This document shows positions 7,895 through 17,020 of a stretch of 51,056 nt of DNA, one piece after another. The notes under the pieces were generated by a model. The model ran no database searches and had not been told where the DNA came from. It was given only the letters and a program-made list of their open reading frames with translations. Position 1 is the stretch's first letter, and every line of letters begins with the position of its first letter. This DNA is from Parabacteroides sp. (GTDB taxonomy: Bacteria > Bacteroidota > Bacteroidia > Bacteroidales > Tannerellaceae). Made by a program: the position numbers and the translations under genes. Location: positions 1 through 51,056 of the forward strand of contig JAGPJL010000005.1 in NCBI GenBank assembly GCA_018054455.1. The letters run 5' to 3'.

Positions 7895-8749
7895 TTACTT
7901 TAACCTGGACTTTCTGTAATTTAAAGGTGTCTCGCCAGTATGTCCTTTAAAGTATTTACCGAAGAACGACGAATTGGGGAAATTAAGCTGCTGAGATATT
8001 TCCTGAATGGATAAAGAAGAGTTTAGCAAAACCTTTATTTCCAGGATTATGTAATGATCTATACACTCTTTGGCTGTTTTTCCAACAATCTTTTTCACCA
8101 AAACAGAAAGGTATTGAGGTGTTACGCAAAGCTTATCGGCATAAAAAGCAACATCCTTAGCTTCTTTGTAGTGCTCGAATATCAACGAAAAAAAGGAGCC
8201 GATCATCTCTTCTTTTCTTGAGATAGGCATATGCTTCTCACTGCCGCGGTTGGCATATAAATGAATATTAATCAGAAACGAACAAAGAAGATTCTTAACA
8301 ACATCTCGTCTGCTTTCGTTAGGCGTATCGTTCATCACCTTCCACAACAGGTTAAAATAGTCCATACACTGCTCCATTTCTACATCTTGAAGCATAACGG
8401 ACGGAAATTTTTGTTTAAACAGGAAGTAAAGCGGGTATTTTCGTATTTCATTTAGCATTTCGCCCCAAAACGATTTGGAATAAGAAAACATAACCAAACG
8501 AAAGTCTTCGCTAATCTCGTGATGAAATATAATATGGTTAGGAGCCATTGCAATAAATTCGTTTTTAACAAGCTTATGCTTCACCAGATTTATTTCCATT
8601 ACGGCATATCCTTCCAGGCAAAAGCCGATATATACTTTGTCGCTGTGTACGGGATGCTCAAGCACGTAAGAACTAATTATATCTGTATACATGGCAAAGT
8701 CGTCGTTGATCGACACCGAATTTTTAAACAAAAAATTATTGTAATTCAT
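7895..8749 (-). CDS. AraC family transcriptional regulator
   Basis: Protein of 284 residues from ATG 8749 (MNYNNFLFKN); an in-frame start at 8803 would add 18 residues of no clear value. Residues about 20-130 form a cupin-like sensing domain, and the last 100 residues carry the double helix-turn-helix of AraC proteins (KDVAFYADKLCVTPQYLSVLVKK and SIQEISQQLNFPNSSFFGKYFK, ending TPLNYRK). It is transcribed away from the RND efflux operon at 8922 across a 172-base gap, so it is the natural candidate regulator of that operon. The effector is unknown; a toxic compound exported by the pump is the obvious possibility. Confidence 0.85.
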   Translation of the reverse strand: MNYNNFLFKNSVSINDDFAMYTDIISSYVLEHPVHSDKVYIGFCLEGYAVMEINLVKHKLVKNEFIAMAPNHIIFHHEISEDFRLVMFSYSKSFWGEMLNEIRKYPLYFLFKQKFPSVMLQDVEMEQCMDYFNLLWKVMNDTPNESRRDVVKNLLCSFLINIHLYANRGSEKHMPISRKEEMIGSFFSLIFEHYKEAKDVAFYADKLCVTPQYLSVLVKKIVGKTAKECIDHYIILEIKVLLNSSLSIQEISQQLNFPNSSFFGKYFKGHTGETPLNYRKSRLK

Positions 8750-8867
8750 ATTTTTGAACACTTTTGTGACCGCAAACTTAGATAATCTGAATCGAAAAAA
8801 CAATCAATGATGAAAAACAGACCACTTTTAATAAACTTTCAACCTTTCAGAATGTTTTAATTAATAC

Positions 8868-8875
8868 GACCTTTG
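8868..8875 (+). promoter_or_regulatory. Possible -7 element of the RND operon
   Basis: GACCTTTG is a 7/8 match to TAnnTTTG and sits 46 bases before the ATG at 8922. No good -33 element is visible, which would fit an activator-dependent promoter served by the divergent AraC protein. Confidence 0.35.
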
Positions 8876-8921
8876 CACGATTATTATTTGCTATTAAATA
8901 TACCAAACAATATTTAGTTTT

Positions 8922-10115
8922 ATGAGTAAGAAAAAAAGAAGATTGTTTACGGCTCATTTATCGGTGGCCGCAGTATTGGTTATGTGTTTATCTTTCACTT
9001 CTTGCGGCAAGCAAGGCCAAAATGGAAGTCAGATGATTAAGGAACTGGCTGTTGTTTCAGTTAGCAGTTCGAATGTTGAATTAATCAGTTCCTATCCGGC
9101 AGTAATTAAAGGAAAACAAGACGTTGAAATCCGCCCTCAGGTTTCCGGCTTTATTACCCGTTTGGCTGTGGATGAAGGTTCTGTGGTACGTAAGGGACAG
9201 ACTTTATTTATTATTGATCCTGTTCAATACGAAGAGGCTGTTAATGCTGCCCGTGCTGCTGTTAATGTGGCTAAGGCAAATATGGCTACTGCCGAGCTTA
9301 CAGCTCAAAACAAAAGGGAATTAGCTAAAAACAACATCATCGGTGCTTACGATTTACAGATGGCAGAAAATTCTTTGCTATCAAGTAAAGCTTTGCTGGC
9401 TCAAGCCACCGCTCAGCTTGTTAACGCGGAAAAAAATCTGTCGTACACACGTGTATCCAGTCCGTCGGACGGCGTAGTGGGAACTATTCCTTTCCGTGTG
9501 GGAAGTTTGGTTAGCCCAAGCATTGTTACGCCTCTTACCACTGTTTCGGATATTTCTGAAATGTATGCTTACTTTTCGATGACCGAAAGGCAACTGCTTG
9601 GTTTCACCGCCAATGGAACTTCGTCTAAGGATATCCTGAGTACCATGCCTTCCGTTCAGTTGAAGCTGATAGACGGAACCATTTATGCTGATACCGGAAA
9701 GGTTGAAACCATGAGTGGGGTAATAGACCAAACCACTGGTTCGGTTAGTATACGTGCCAAATTCTCAAATAAAAGCAAGATTCTTCGTAGCGGTGGTACA
9801 GGCATTGTGTTGGTTCCGGCCAATATGACGGATCGCATCCTTGTTCCGCAGAAGGCAACCTACGAAATTCAGGATAAGCGATTTGTGTATGTGGTTGACG
9901 ATAAGTCGACTGTAAAGAGTACTCCTATTGAAATATTCACTTTGGATGATGGTCAGAACTTCGTTGTTACTTCCGGTTTGAAGGCAGGCGACAAGATTGT
10001 TGTAGAAGGTATTTCTTCGCTTAAAGATGGCATGCAGATAAAGGCAGTAACTCCGGAACAGGCAGCCGCAAAAAATAGCGGAGCAAATAAACAAGCAGAA
10101 GGAGCTTCTAAGTAA
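8922..10115 (+). CDS. RND efflux periplasmic adaptor (membrane fusion protein)
   Basis: Protein of 397 residues. The N-terminal hydrophobic stretch ends in TSC (Cys28), indicating a lipoprotein anchored in the periplasm. The body follows the AcrA/MexA plan: a first beta-barrel/lipoyl half (EIRPQVSGFITRLAVDEGS), an alpha-helical hairpin rich in Ala (about residues 100-165), the second lipoyl half (LSYTRVSSPSDGVVG), and a C-terminal barrel. It would bridge the inner-membrane pump and the outer-membrane channel encoded directly downstream (27-base gap to the pump). Substrates are unknown. Confidence 0.93.
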   Translation: MSKKKRRLFTAHLSVAAVLVMCLSFTSCGKQGQNGSQMIKELAVVSVSSSNVELISSYPAVIKGKQDVEIRPQVSGFITRLAVDEGSVVRKGQTLFIIDPVQYEEAVNAARAAVNVAKANMATAELTAQNKRELAKNNIIGAYDLQMAENSLLSSKALLAQATAQLVNAEKNLSYTRVSSPSDGVVGTIPFRVGSLVSPSIVTPLTTVSDISEMYAYFSMTERQLLGFTANGTSSKDILSTMPSVQLKLIDGTIYADTGKVETMSGVIDQTTGSVSIRAKFSNKSKILRSGGTGIVLVPANMTDRILVPQKATYEIQDKRFVYVVDDKSTVKSTPIEIFTLDDGQNFVVTSGLKAGDKIVVEGISSLKDGMQIKAVTPEQAAAKNSGANKQAEGASK

Positions 10116-10142
10116 CAGGAGTGAATATAATACAGAAAAAAT

Positions 10143-13100
10143 ATGAAGTTAGATAGATTTATTAATCGCCCCGTACTCTCGACGGTTATCTCCATTTTTA
10201 TCGTCATTTTGGGTATACTGGGGCTTGGGTCGTTGCCCATTGAACAGTACCCTGATATTGCACCGCCTACCATTTCGGTAAGCACTTCTTATACAGGTGC
10301 CAATGCCCAGACTGTAATGAATAGCGTTATCACACCTTTGGAGGAATCAATCAATGGTGTGGAAAACATGATGTACATGACATCTTCGGCCTCCAATGAT
10401 GGTATGGCTCAGATACAGATTTATTTTAAACAGGGTACCGACCCTGATATGGCTGCGGTAAACGTACAGAACCGTGTATCTAAAGCGCTGGGATTACTGC
10501 CTGCCGAGGTTACAAAAGTAGGTGTAATTACAGCCAAAAGGCAGACCAGTATGTTGATGGTGCTTTCGTTAAACAGTCCTGATAACAAATACGATCAGAC
10601 GTTTATTCAGAATTACGCTAAAATCAATATCATTCCGCAGATTATGCGTGTTCCCGGTGTGGGCGACGCAATGTCTCCTGGTTCACGAGAATACACGATG
10701 CGCATCTGGCTGAAACCGGAGGTTATGGCACAGTATAAACTGATGCCTAGCGATATTACAGCCGTTTTGGCCGAACAGAATATTGAAGCTGCGCCTGGTC
10801 AGTTTGGTGAAAACGGAGGCCAGTCGTTTCAATATATTATGAAGACCAAGGGTCGTTTACAGAAATCGGTAGAATTTGAAAATATTGTGGTTCGCGCTAC
10901 AACGGACGGACAAATATTAAAGCTCAAAGATGTTGCCCGGATCGAATTGGGTGCTCAATCATATATTATTAACACATACACCAACGGACATCCCGCAATG
11001 GTTATGATTATCTACCAGACTCCGGGATCTAATGCAACGGAAATTATCGGCGACATTAAAAGTCTCATAAAAAAAACTGAAAAAGAGATGCCCGAAGGAT
11101 TGAAGTTTGAAGTCCAGATGGATACAAGCGACTTCTTGTATGCTTCCATTAGTAAGGTATTGAGCACTTTGCTGGAAGCCTTTATTTTGGTGGTATTGGT
11201 GGTTTATATTTTCCTTCAGGACTTCCGGTCTACGTTAATTCCGACCATTGCCATTCCGGTTTCGCTGATTGGTACGTTCTTTATGCTATACGCGTTTGGA
11301 TTTAGTATTAATTTACTTACACTAAGTGCGCTCGTGCTCGCCATTGCGATAGTCGTCGATGATGCGATAGTCGTCGTCGAGGCGGTCCATGCAAAACTGG
11401 ACCAGGGTTACAAATCCGGCAAGCAGGCTTCGCTGGACGCTATGAGTGAAATATCGGGAGCTATCCTTTCTATTTCGTTGGTAATGATGGCGGTGTTTAT
11501 CCCTGTAAGTTTTATGGGAGGTACGTCCGGAGTATTCTACCGTCAATTTGGTATTACGATGGCTGTTGCTATTGGTTTCTCTGCATTGAATGCCTTGACT
11601 TTGAGTCCGGCTTTATGTGCATTATTCCTTAAAGCGAAACGTGAAGAAGGCGATAACAGTAAACCGTTGAACTTTGTGGATCGTTTTCATATAGCATTTA
11701 ATACAACATACGATTCCCTTCTTAATAAATACAAAGGAGGCATAACTCGAATTATTAAGCAGCGCTGGCTCTCGTTAGGTCTGGTAGTTGTTAGTATTGT
11801 ACTTCTTGTCTTTTTAATGAAAACCACTCCTTCGGGAATGGTTCCGAATGAAGATACCGGAACGTTTATGATGGCCGTAAATATGGCTCCCGGAACATCG
11901 TTGGAGCGTACTGAAGCTGCCATGGCTGAAGTAACTAAAATTCTTAAAGCCAATCCTTTGATTGATTGCAACACGCAGATAAGTGGTTACGGACTTTTAG
12001 CCGGTAGCGGTAGTTCGTATGGTACCTATTTCTGCCGACTCAAAAACTGGGACGAGCGTAAAGGGAAAGGGCAGGATGTGAACAGCGTTATTGGAATGCT
12101 GTACCAACAAACAGCCAGCATAAAAGATGCTCAGATATTTATTTTTGCTCCGCCTATGATTACCGGATATGGTGCTACCAGCGGTTTTGAAATGCACCTT
12201 GAAGATAAAACAGGGGGTAATTTGGATAAGTTTTTCGGTGAAACCCAGAACTTCATGGGCAACCTGATGAAACGTCCTGAAATTGCCATCGTACAAACGT
12301 CGTTTAATCCGAGTTTCCCTCAATACCTGGTCGACGTGGATGCTGCCAAATGTAAGCAGGCTGGTATCAGTCCGAGTACGGTTCTTGCTACTCTTCAGGG
12401 ATATTACGGTGGTATGTATGTATCAAACTTCAACCGTTTTGGTAAGTTGTATCGTGTATATATCCAGGCGGATCCGCAAGACCGCGTAAATCCGGAGTCT
12501 CTGAATAAAATATTTGTTCGGAATGGTGCTGAAATGGCGCCTATTTCGCAGTTTATGACACTCACAAAAGTGTACGGACCCCAGGTTATCAACCGTTTTA
12601 ATATGTATACCTCTATTGGTCTGAACGGTGCGGCTGCTCCGGGATATACTTCGGGGCAGGCTATCAAGGCGATCGAAGAAGTGGCGGCCGAGACATTAAC
12701 TACAGGGTACGGCTACGAATTTTCCGGGATGACGCGTGAGGAACAAAATACGGGCAGTAGCACAACAGCCATTGTGTTTGCTTTGTGTCTTCTTTTCGTT
12801 TACCTGTTGCTGAGCGCGCAGTACGAAAGTTATATTTTACCATTGGTCGTAATCTTTTCCATACCGTTCGGACTTTCAGGAAGCTTTATTTTTGCTCGTA
12901 TTTTTGGATTGGAAAATAACATCTATATGCAGATTGCCTTAATCATGTTGATTGGGTTGCTTGCCAAGAATGCTATTTTGATTACGGAGTTCGCCTTGCA
13001 AAGACGAAAATCGGGTATGAGTATTAAATGGTCGGCCGTGTTAGGTGCAACCGCTCGTTTACGTCCGATTCTGATGACTTCGCTGGCCATGATTATTGGT

Positions 13101-13334
13101 CTGTTACCTCTTATGTTTGCCAGTGGTGTTGGTGCAAATAGTAACCGTACCCTTGGTGCCGGTGCTGTAGGTGGAATGCTTATCGGTGTGATTTGCCAGA
13201 TATTCGTAGTGCCCGGACTATTCGTTGCCTTCGAATACTTGCAGGAAAAGTTCAAACCTATCGAAAAAACAGTTATGGATGTGGAAGAAGTAATGCCCGA
13301 ACTGGAACAGTATACTAATATTGAAAAAGAATAA
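10143..13334 (+). CDS. RND efflux pump, HAE1 (AcrB-like) family
   Basis: Protein of 1063 residues, the usual length for AcrB-like pumps. The N-terminus FINRPVLSTVISIFIVILG is typical. The proton-relay aspartates are Asp406 and Asp407 in transmembrane helix 4 (IVVDDAIVVVE), and the partner lysine is in GLLAKNAIL near the C-terminal membrane half. The twelve-helix plan with two large periplasmic loops is clear. It uses the proton gradient to export drugs, bile acids or similar compounds through the adaptor and channel encoded beside it. Oddity: codons for residues 402-413 contain a 13-base direct repeat (11346-11358 and 11364-11376) in unusually G+C-rich codons. Confidence 0.95.
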   Translation: MKLDRFINRPVLSTVISIFIVILGILGLGSLPIEQYPDIAPPTISVSTSYTGANAQTVMNSVITPLEESINGVENMMYMTSSASNDGMAQIQIYFKQGTDPDMAAVNVQNRVSKALGLLPAEVTKVGVITAKRQTSMLMVLSLNSPDNKYDQTFIQNYAKINIIPQIMRVPGVGDAMSPGSREYTMRIWLKPEVMAQYKLMPSDITAVLAEQNIEAAPGQFGENGGQSFQYIMKTKGRLQKSVEFENIVVRATTDGQILKLKDVARIELGAQSYIINTYTNGHPAMVMIIYQTPGSNATEIIGDIKSLIKKTEKEMPEGLKFEVQMDTSDFLYASISKVLSTLLEAFILVVLVVYIFLQDFRSTLIPTIAIPVSLIGTFFMLYAFGFSINLLTLSALVLAIAIVVDDAIVVVEAVHAKLDQGYKSGKQASLDAMSEISGAILSISLVMMAVFIPVSFMGGTSGVFYRQFGITMAVAIGFSALNALTLSPALCALFLKAKREEGDNSKPLNFVDRFHIAFNTTYDSLLNKYKGGITRIIKQRWLSLGLVVVSIVLLVFLMKTTPSGMVPNEDTGTFMMAVNMAPGTSLERTEAAMAEVTKILKANPLIDCNTQISGYGLLAGSGSSYGTYFCRLKNWDERKGKGQDVNSVIGMLYQQTASIKDAQIFIFAPPMITGYGATSGFEMHLEDKTGGNLDKFFGETQNFMGNLMKRPEIAIVQTSFNPSFPQYLVDVDAAKCKQAGISPSTVLATLQGYYGGMYVSNFNRFGKLYRVYIQADPQDRVNPESLNKIFVRNGAEMAPISQFMTLTKVYGPQVINRFNMYTSIGLNGAAAPGYTSGQAIKAIEEVAAETLTTGYGYEFSGMTREEQNTGSSTTAIVFALCLLFVYLLLSAQYESYILPLVVIFSIPFGLSGSFIFARIFGLENNIYMQIALIMLIGLLAKNAILITEFALQRRKSGMSIKWSAVLGATARLRPILMTSLAMIIGLLPLMFASGVGANSNRTLGAGAVGGMLIGVICQIFVVPGLFVAFEYLQEKFKPIEKTVMDVEEVMPELEQYTNIEKE

Positions 13335-13338
13335 CAGA

Positions 13339-14733
13339 ATGAAAATACAAATCATAGGAATGATGTGTGCAACGGCTCTTTTGAGCAGTTGCCACATCTA
13401 CAAATCATACGAAAGGCCTCAGGTGGAAACCTCCGGAATGTATCGCGATACGGTATCGGTAAGCGACACGCTGGTTTCCGACACGGCTAATTTTGGAAAC
13501 CTTCCCTGGAAAGAGGTTTTCCGCGATGCAAAGCTTCAGGCATTGATCGAACAGGGTTTGGCTGATAATATCAATATGCAAACCGCCCTGCTTCGCGTTG
13601 AACAAGCCAGAGCAGGTTTGCTGGCCGCCCGTCTTGCTTTTGCTCCTTCGCTGGCACTGACTCCCACGGGAACAATAGGTACGATAGATGGAGGTTCGGC
13701 CATAAAGACCTACAACCTGCCTGCTTCTGCAAGCTGGGAAGTAGATCTCTTTGGCAATTTACTGAACGGAAGCCGTGGTGCCAAAGCATCTCTTTTGCAA
13801 AGCGACGCTTACCGTCAGGCTGTACAGACACAGGTTATCGCCAATATTTCCAATTGCTACTACACCCTGCTGATGCTGGACAGACAGCTTGAGATTACAG
13901 AAATGACTGCCCGCACCTGGGGTGAGAATGTAAGAGCAATGAAAGCGTTGAAAAACGCAGGCATGACCAACGAAGCTGCAGTTGCTCAAAGTGAATCTTA
14001 TTACTATCAGGTAAATGCGGCACTGCCGGATATCCGCAGACAGATACGTGAAACAGAAAATTCACTGTCGCTGATTCTTGGTCAGGCGCCTCAGCATATC
14101 GAACGAGGATCGCTTGACGGTCAGGAAATGCCTGAAAACTTCTCGGCAGGTATCCCTTTGCAGCTGTTGTCGAACCGTCCGGATGTAAAGCAGGCAGAAA
14201 TGGCTCTGGCAGTTGCTTATTACGCAACCAACCAGGCACGTTCGGCCTTCTATCCTAAAATCACGCTGAGTGGTAGTGCCGGATGGACAAACAATGCCGG
14301 AGGTGAGATCTTTAATCCAGCCAAGTTTATCGCTTCGGCTGTGGGTTCACTTACTCAGCCATTGTTCGCAAAAGGACAAAACATTGCCCGCCTGAAGATA
14401 TCCAAAGCGCAACAGGAAGAAGCTCGTCTTTCCTTCGAACATAGCATTCTGAATGCGGGATCGGAAGTTAGCAATGCCTTGTACAAGTATCAATCGGCAG
14501 GCGAAAAGTGCATACAGCGCAAGCAACAGATTGAATCGTTAACCAGTGCGGTGGACAAGACAAAACAGTTGATGCAGCTTGGTTCTTCCAATTATCTGGA
14601 AGTACTTACCGCTCAGCAATCATTGTTAAGCGCACAGTTGTCTGATGTACAGGATAGTTTTGAACGCATTCAGTCAGTCATCAGCCTGTATCAGGCATTA
14701 GGTGGCGGCAGAGGAGAAAGTAACTTTAAATAA
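13339..14733 (+). CDS. Outer-membrane efflux channel (TolC/OprM-like) lipoprotein
   Basis: Protein of 464 residues from ATG 13339, 4 bases after the pump stop codon; a TTG six codons earlier would overlap the pump gene. The lipobox LLSSC marks it as a lipoprotein of the OprM/NodT type. Two repeats of long amphipathic helices are seen (ALLRVEQARAGLLAARLAF and AEMALAVAYYATNQARSAF), each followed by the typical strand segments with FYPKITLSGSAGW in the second. It completes the tripartite RND system with the adaptor and pump. The next gene starts 7 bases after the stop, so the operon continues. Confidence 0.92.
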   Translation: MKIQIIGMMCATALLSSCHIYKSYERPQVETSGMYRDTVSVSDTLVSDTANFGNLPWKEVFRDAKLQALIEQGLADNINMQTALLRVEQARAGLLAARLAFAPSLALTPTGTIGTIDGGSAIKTYNLPASASWEVDLFGNLLNGSRGAKASLLQSDAYRQAVQTQVIANISNCYYTLLMLDRQLEITEMTARTWGENVRAMKALKNAGMTNEAAVAQSESYYYQVNAALPDIRRQIRETENSLSLILGQAPQHIERGSLDGQEMPENFSAGIPLQLLSNRPDVKQAEMALAVAYYATNQARSAFYPKITLSGSAGWTNNAGGEIFNPAKFIASAVGSLTQPLFAKGQNIARLKISKAQQEEARLSFEHSILNAGSEVSNALYKYQSAGEKCIQRKQQIESLTSAVDKTKQLMQLGSSNYLEVLTAQQSLLSAQLSDVQDSFERIQSVISLYQALGGGRGESNFK

Positions 14734-14740
14734 TCAGGAT

Positions 14741-15511
14741 ATGAATTCAATCAGCCCACAAGCATATGTCAGCCCCGATGCAAAGATAGGAGAAGGTGTC
14801 ACCATCCATCCTTTCGCTTATGTTGACAAGAACGTAGTAATAGGAAACAATTGTACCATCATGCCTTATGCCAGTATTTTAAATGGCACACGTATGGGTG
14901 ACGATAACCAGGTTTTTCAGGGTACCGTGTTAGGTGCTACTCCCCAGGACTTTTCATTTCACGGTGAAGATTCTATCCTTGAGATAGGTAACAAGAACGT
15001 ATTTCGTGAAAACGTGATAGTAAGCCGCTCGTCGCACAAAGAGGGAAAAACGGTTATTGGTAACGAGAATTTCATTATGGAAGGTGTTCACATCTGTCAC
15101 GACAGCCGGATTGCCGATCATTGCGTTTTGGGCATCAAGTCTTTGGTAGCGGGCAACTGTGTAATTGATTCGCATGTGATCTTAAGTTCGCTGGTGAGTA
15201 TGTTTCAAGATACCCATGTCGGTACCTGGAGCATGGTTCGGGGAGGATGTCGTTTCAGCAAAGACGTGCCTCCTTATGTTGTAACATCCAGCAATCCTAC
15301 CACCTACTACGGAGTAAATGTAAAGATGCTGAATTACGGCAACTTTCCTGAGAAGGTTATAAAGCATATAGCGCATGCTTACGAGATAATATATCATGCA
15401 AAAGTGAGTGTTATGGATGCTGCGCTTAGAGTGGAAGAAGAAGTTCCCATGAGTGATGAAATACGAATCATCATTGATTTTGTAAGAAACTCTAAAAAAG
15501 GAATTATTTAA
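14741..15511 (+). CDS. LpxA-family acyltransferase, divergent paralogue in the efflux operon
   Basis: Protein of 256 residues from ATG 14741, the length of LpxA (UDP-GlcNAc O-acyltransferase, first step of lipid A synthesis). Left-handed beta-helix hexapeptides fill the first two thirds. By gap-free comparison with E. coli LpxA as I remember it (offset 5), the catalytic His125 is kept as His120, His122 as His117 and Asn198 as Asn193. However, His144 is Asn139, His160 is Phe155, Glu200 is Lys195, and Arg204-Arg205 are Tyr199-Gly200. The substrate may therefore differ. It lies 7 bases after the channel gene and lacks the usual lpx neighbours, so it is probably a second, specialised enzyme. A strong terminator follows. 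Confidence 0.8.
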   Translation: MNSISPQAYVSPDAKIGEGVTIHPFAYVDKNVVIGNNCTIMPYASILNGTRMGDDNQVFQGTVLGATPQDFSFHGEDSILEIGNKNVFRENVIVSRSSHKEGKTVIGNENFIMEGVHICHDSRIADHCVLGIKSLVAGNCVIDSHVILSSLVSMFQDTHVGTWSMVRGGCRFSKDVPPYVVTSSNPTTYYGVNVKMLNYGNFPEKVIKHIAHAYEIIYHAKVSVMDAALRVEEEVPMSDEIRIIIDFVRNSKKGII

Positions 15512-15542
15512 CCGGGACTATTTTCCCCTTTTTAATGCAAAT

Positions 15543-15576
15543 AAAAAGTCCGGACTTTTACTAGTCCGGACTTTTT
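15543..15576. terminator. Bidirectional terminator between convergent operons
   Basis: A perfect 14-bp stem (AAAAAGTCCGGACT at 15543-15556, complement at 15563-15576) with a 6-base loop. It gives an A-run before and a T-run after on both strands, and it serves the LpxA-like gene and the DUF1080 gene. Confidence 0.9.
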
Positions 15577-15616
15577 TATGTCATTATGCAAACCTGCCTA
15601 TTGAACAGTATTGCTC

Positions 15617-16972
15617 TTATTTCAACTCTTTAATCTTTATATTCTTATACAAAACCTCGTCGCCATGGTCCTGCAAAAGGATGTTTCCATCTTCCCAATC
15701 GCCAAAGTTTTCCCAGTCTTTGTATTTGCTGTAAGCTACCAGCGCGCGCCACATTTGGTTGCCACGTTCGTATTCAACAATTTTCACTCCGTTGAGCCAA
15801 TGTTCAACTTTATTGCCTTTAACCACGACCATGGCTGTATTAAAGAATCCGCCACGGAAAGGTTTGCTTGAATCGGCAGGAATTAAATCGTATAATGAAC
15901 CAAGCGTACGGTTTCCCTTTACACCCAGTTTAGCATCGGGATGCTTTTGATCATCAAGAATCTGAAATTCGCAACCAATAGAAGAGCCTGCTCCTTTGTT
16001 AATCTCTGTATTTACAAAATACTTGATACCGCTGTTGGCTCCCGGAGTAATCATAAAGTCGACTTTCAGGATAAAGTTTTTGTACTTTTTTATTGTAACA
16101 ATGTCGCCACCATTGGTTGATTCGGCTCCATCGTTGGCCAATACTTTAAGAATGCCATTATCAATAACCCAGCCTTTTGAAGGAAAAGTTGTAAGCTTGG
16201 CTCCTCTCCATCCTTCAGTTGATTTACCATCCCACAAAAGCTTCCAGCCTTCACTGGCTTCTTTCTCTGAAATTGTGTTGGCAATGCAATTAACCTGAGG
16301 TGCAGCCTGCGAATCGGGTGTTTTAAACGCTTCCGGATTGGTAGTGCAGATGCGGATATTACGCCAGCTGATTGTTTTACCCTCTTGCTCCTTATTTCCA
16401 ATGGCATGTACCTGTAAAGCGATAAAGCCTTTGGCTGTTACGTCATCGAGAATATTTGAACAGGGAATTCCGTTCACCCATGTACGAATACAATGACCGA
16501 TAGCTTCGATACGTGCCTTGTTCCATTCGCCGTTTTTAAACGCCTTTTGTGCTGATGGGTACTCTGTCAGGGCATAAAGCCAACCCCTGCGGGCTTCATC
16601 GTATATACCACCTGTCCATGCACGGGAAGATGGATCTATTTCAAACTGGTACCCATGAACACGACCGTTGTTGTATTCCTTCAGGCTATTGCTTCTAAAC
16701 TGAACTCCCGAATTTAATCCGTCGGATACTTTAAAATCGAACTCAAGAATAAAGTCGGTATACATTTTTTTAGTCGCCATAAAGGTATTTGGGGTACCCA
16801 TCTTTGAAATACCGGTTATAACCCCATCCTCTATTTTATAGTCTGCCGTACCATTCAGTTTCTCCCATCCTTTCAGGTTCTTGCCATTGAAGAGCGATTC
16901 CCATTGAGGTTGCTGAGCCGACATCGACACGGTAAAAAGCAGCAGGATGGCAGCTAACATATTTTTCTTCAT
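15617..16972 (-). CDS. Secreted two-domain DUF1080 protein (3-keto-glycoside hydrolase family)
   Basis: Protein of 451 residues from ATG 16972, which gives a clean signal peptide ([20 protein letters not shown]). It has two tandem DUF1080/PF06439 domains of concanavalin-like fold: residues about 25-220 ([29 protein letters not shown]) and 245-450 ([29 protein letters not shown]). The family hydrolyses or eliminates 3-keto-glycosides made by partner oxidoreductases. Such a partner, a Gfo/Idh/MocA protein, is encoded 48 bases upstream, so the pair probably forms an oxidation-then-cleavage route for a glycoside released by the locus to the right. The tandem arrangement is a little longer than single-domain members. 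Confidence 0.88.
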   Translation of the reverse strand: MKKNMLAAILLLFTVSMSAQQPQWESLFNGKNLKGWEKLNGTADYKIEDGVITGISKMGTPNTFMATKKMYTDFILEFDFKVSDGLNSGVQFRSNSLKEYNNGRVHGYQFEIDPSSRAWTGGIYDEARRGWLYALTEYPSAQKAFKNGEWNKARIEAIGHCIRTWVNGIPCSNILDDVTAKGFIALQVHAIGNKEQEGKTISWRNIRICTTNPEAFKTPDSQAAPQVNCIANTISEKEASEGWKLLWDGKSTEGWRGAKLTTFPSKGWVIDNGILKVLANDGAESTNGGDIVTIKKYKNFILKVDFMITPGANSGIKYFVNTEINKGAGSSIGCEFQILDDQKHPDAKLGVKGNRTLGSLYDLIPADSSKPFRGGFFNTAMVVVKGNKVEHWLNGVKIVEYERGNQMWRALVAYSKYKDWENFGDWEDGNILLQDHGDEVLYKNIKIKELK

Positions 16973-17020
16973 ATCAAAATTTATTTTTAGTATATAATTT
17001 ACATTTAACAAATCGTTTAA

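Noticed and set aside
7892..7906. AGGTTA/TAACCT hairpin between the DUF5723 and AraC genes as a firm terminator
   Set aside because: The stem is only 6 bp with a 3-base loop and no T-run; mentioned only as a weak possibility.
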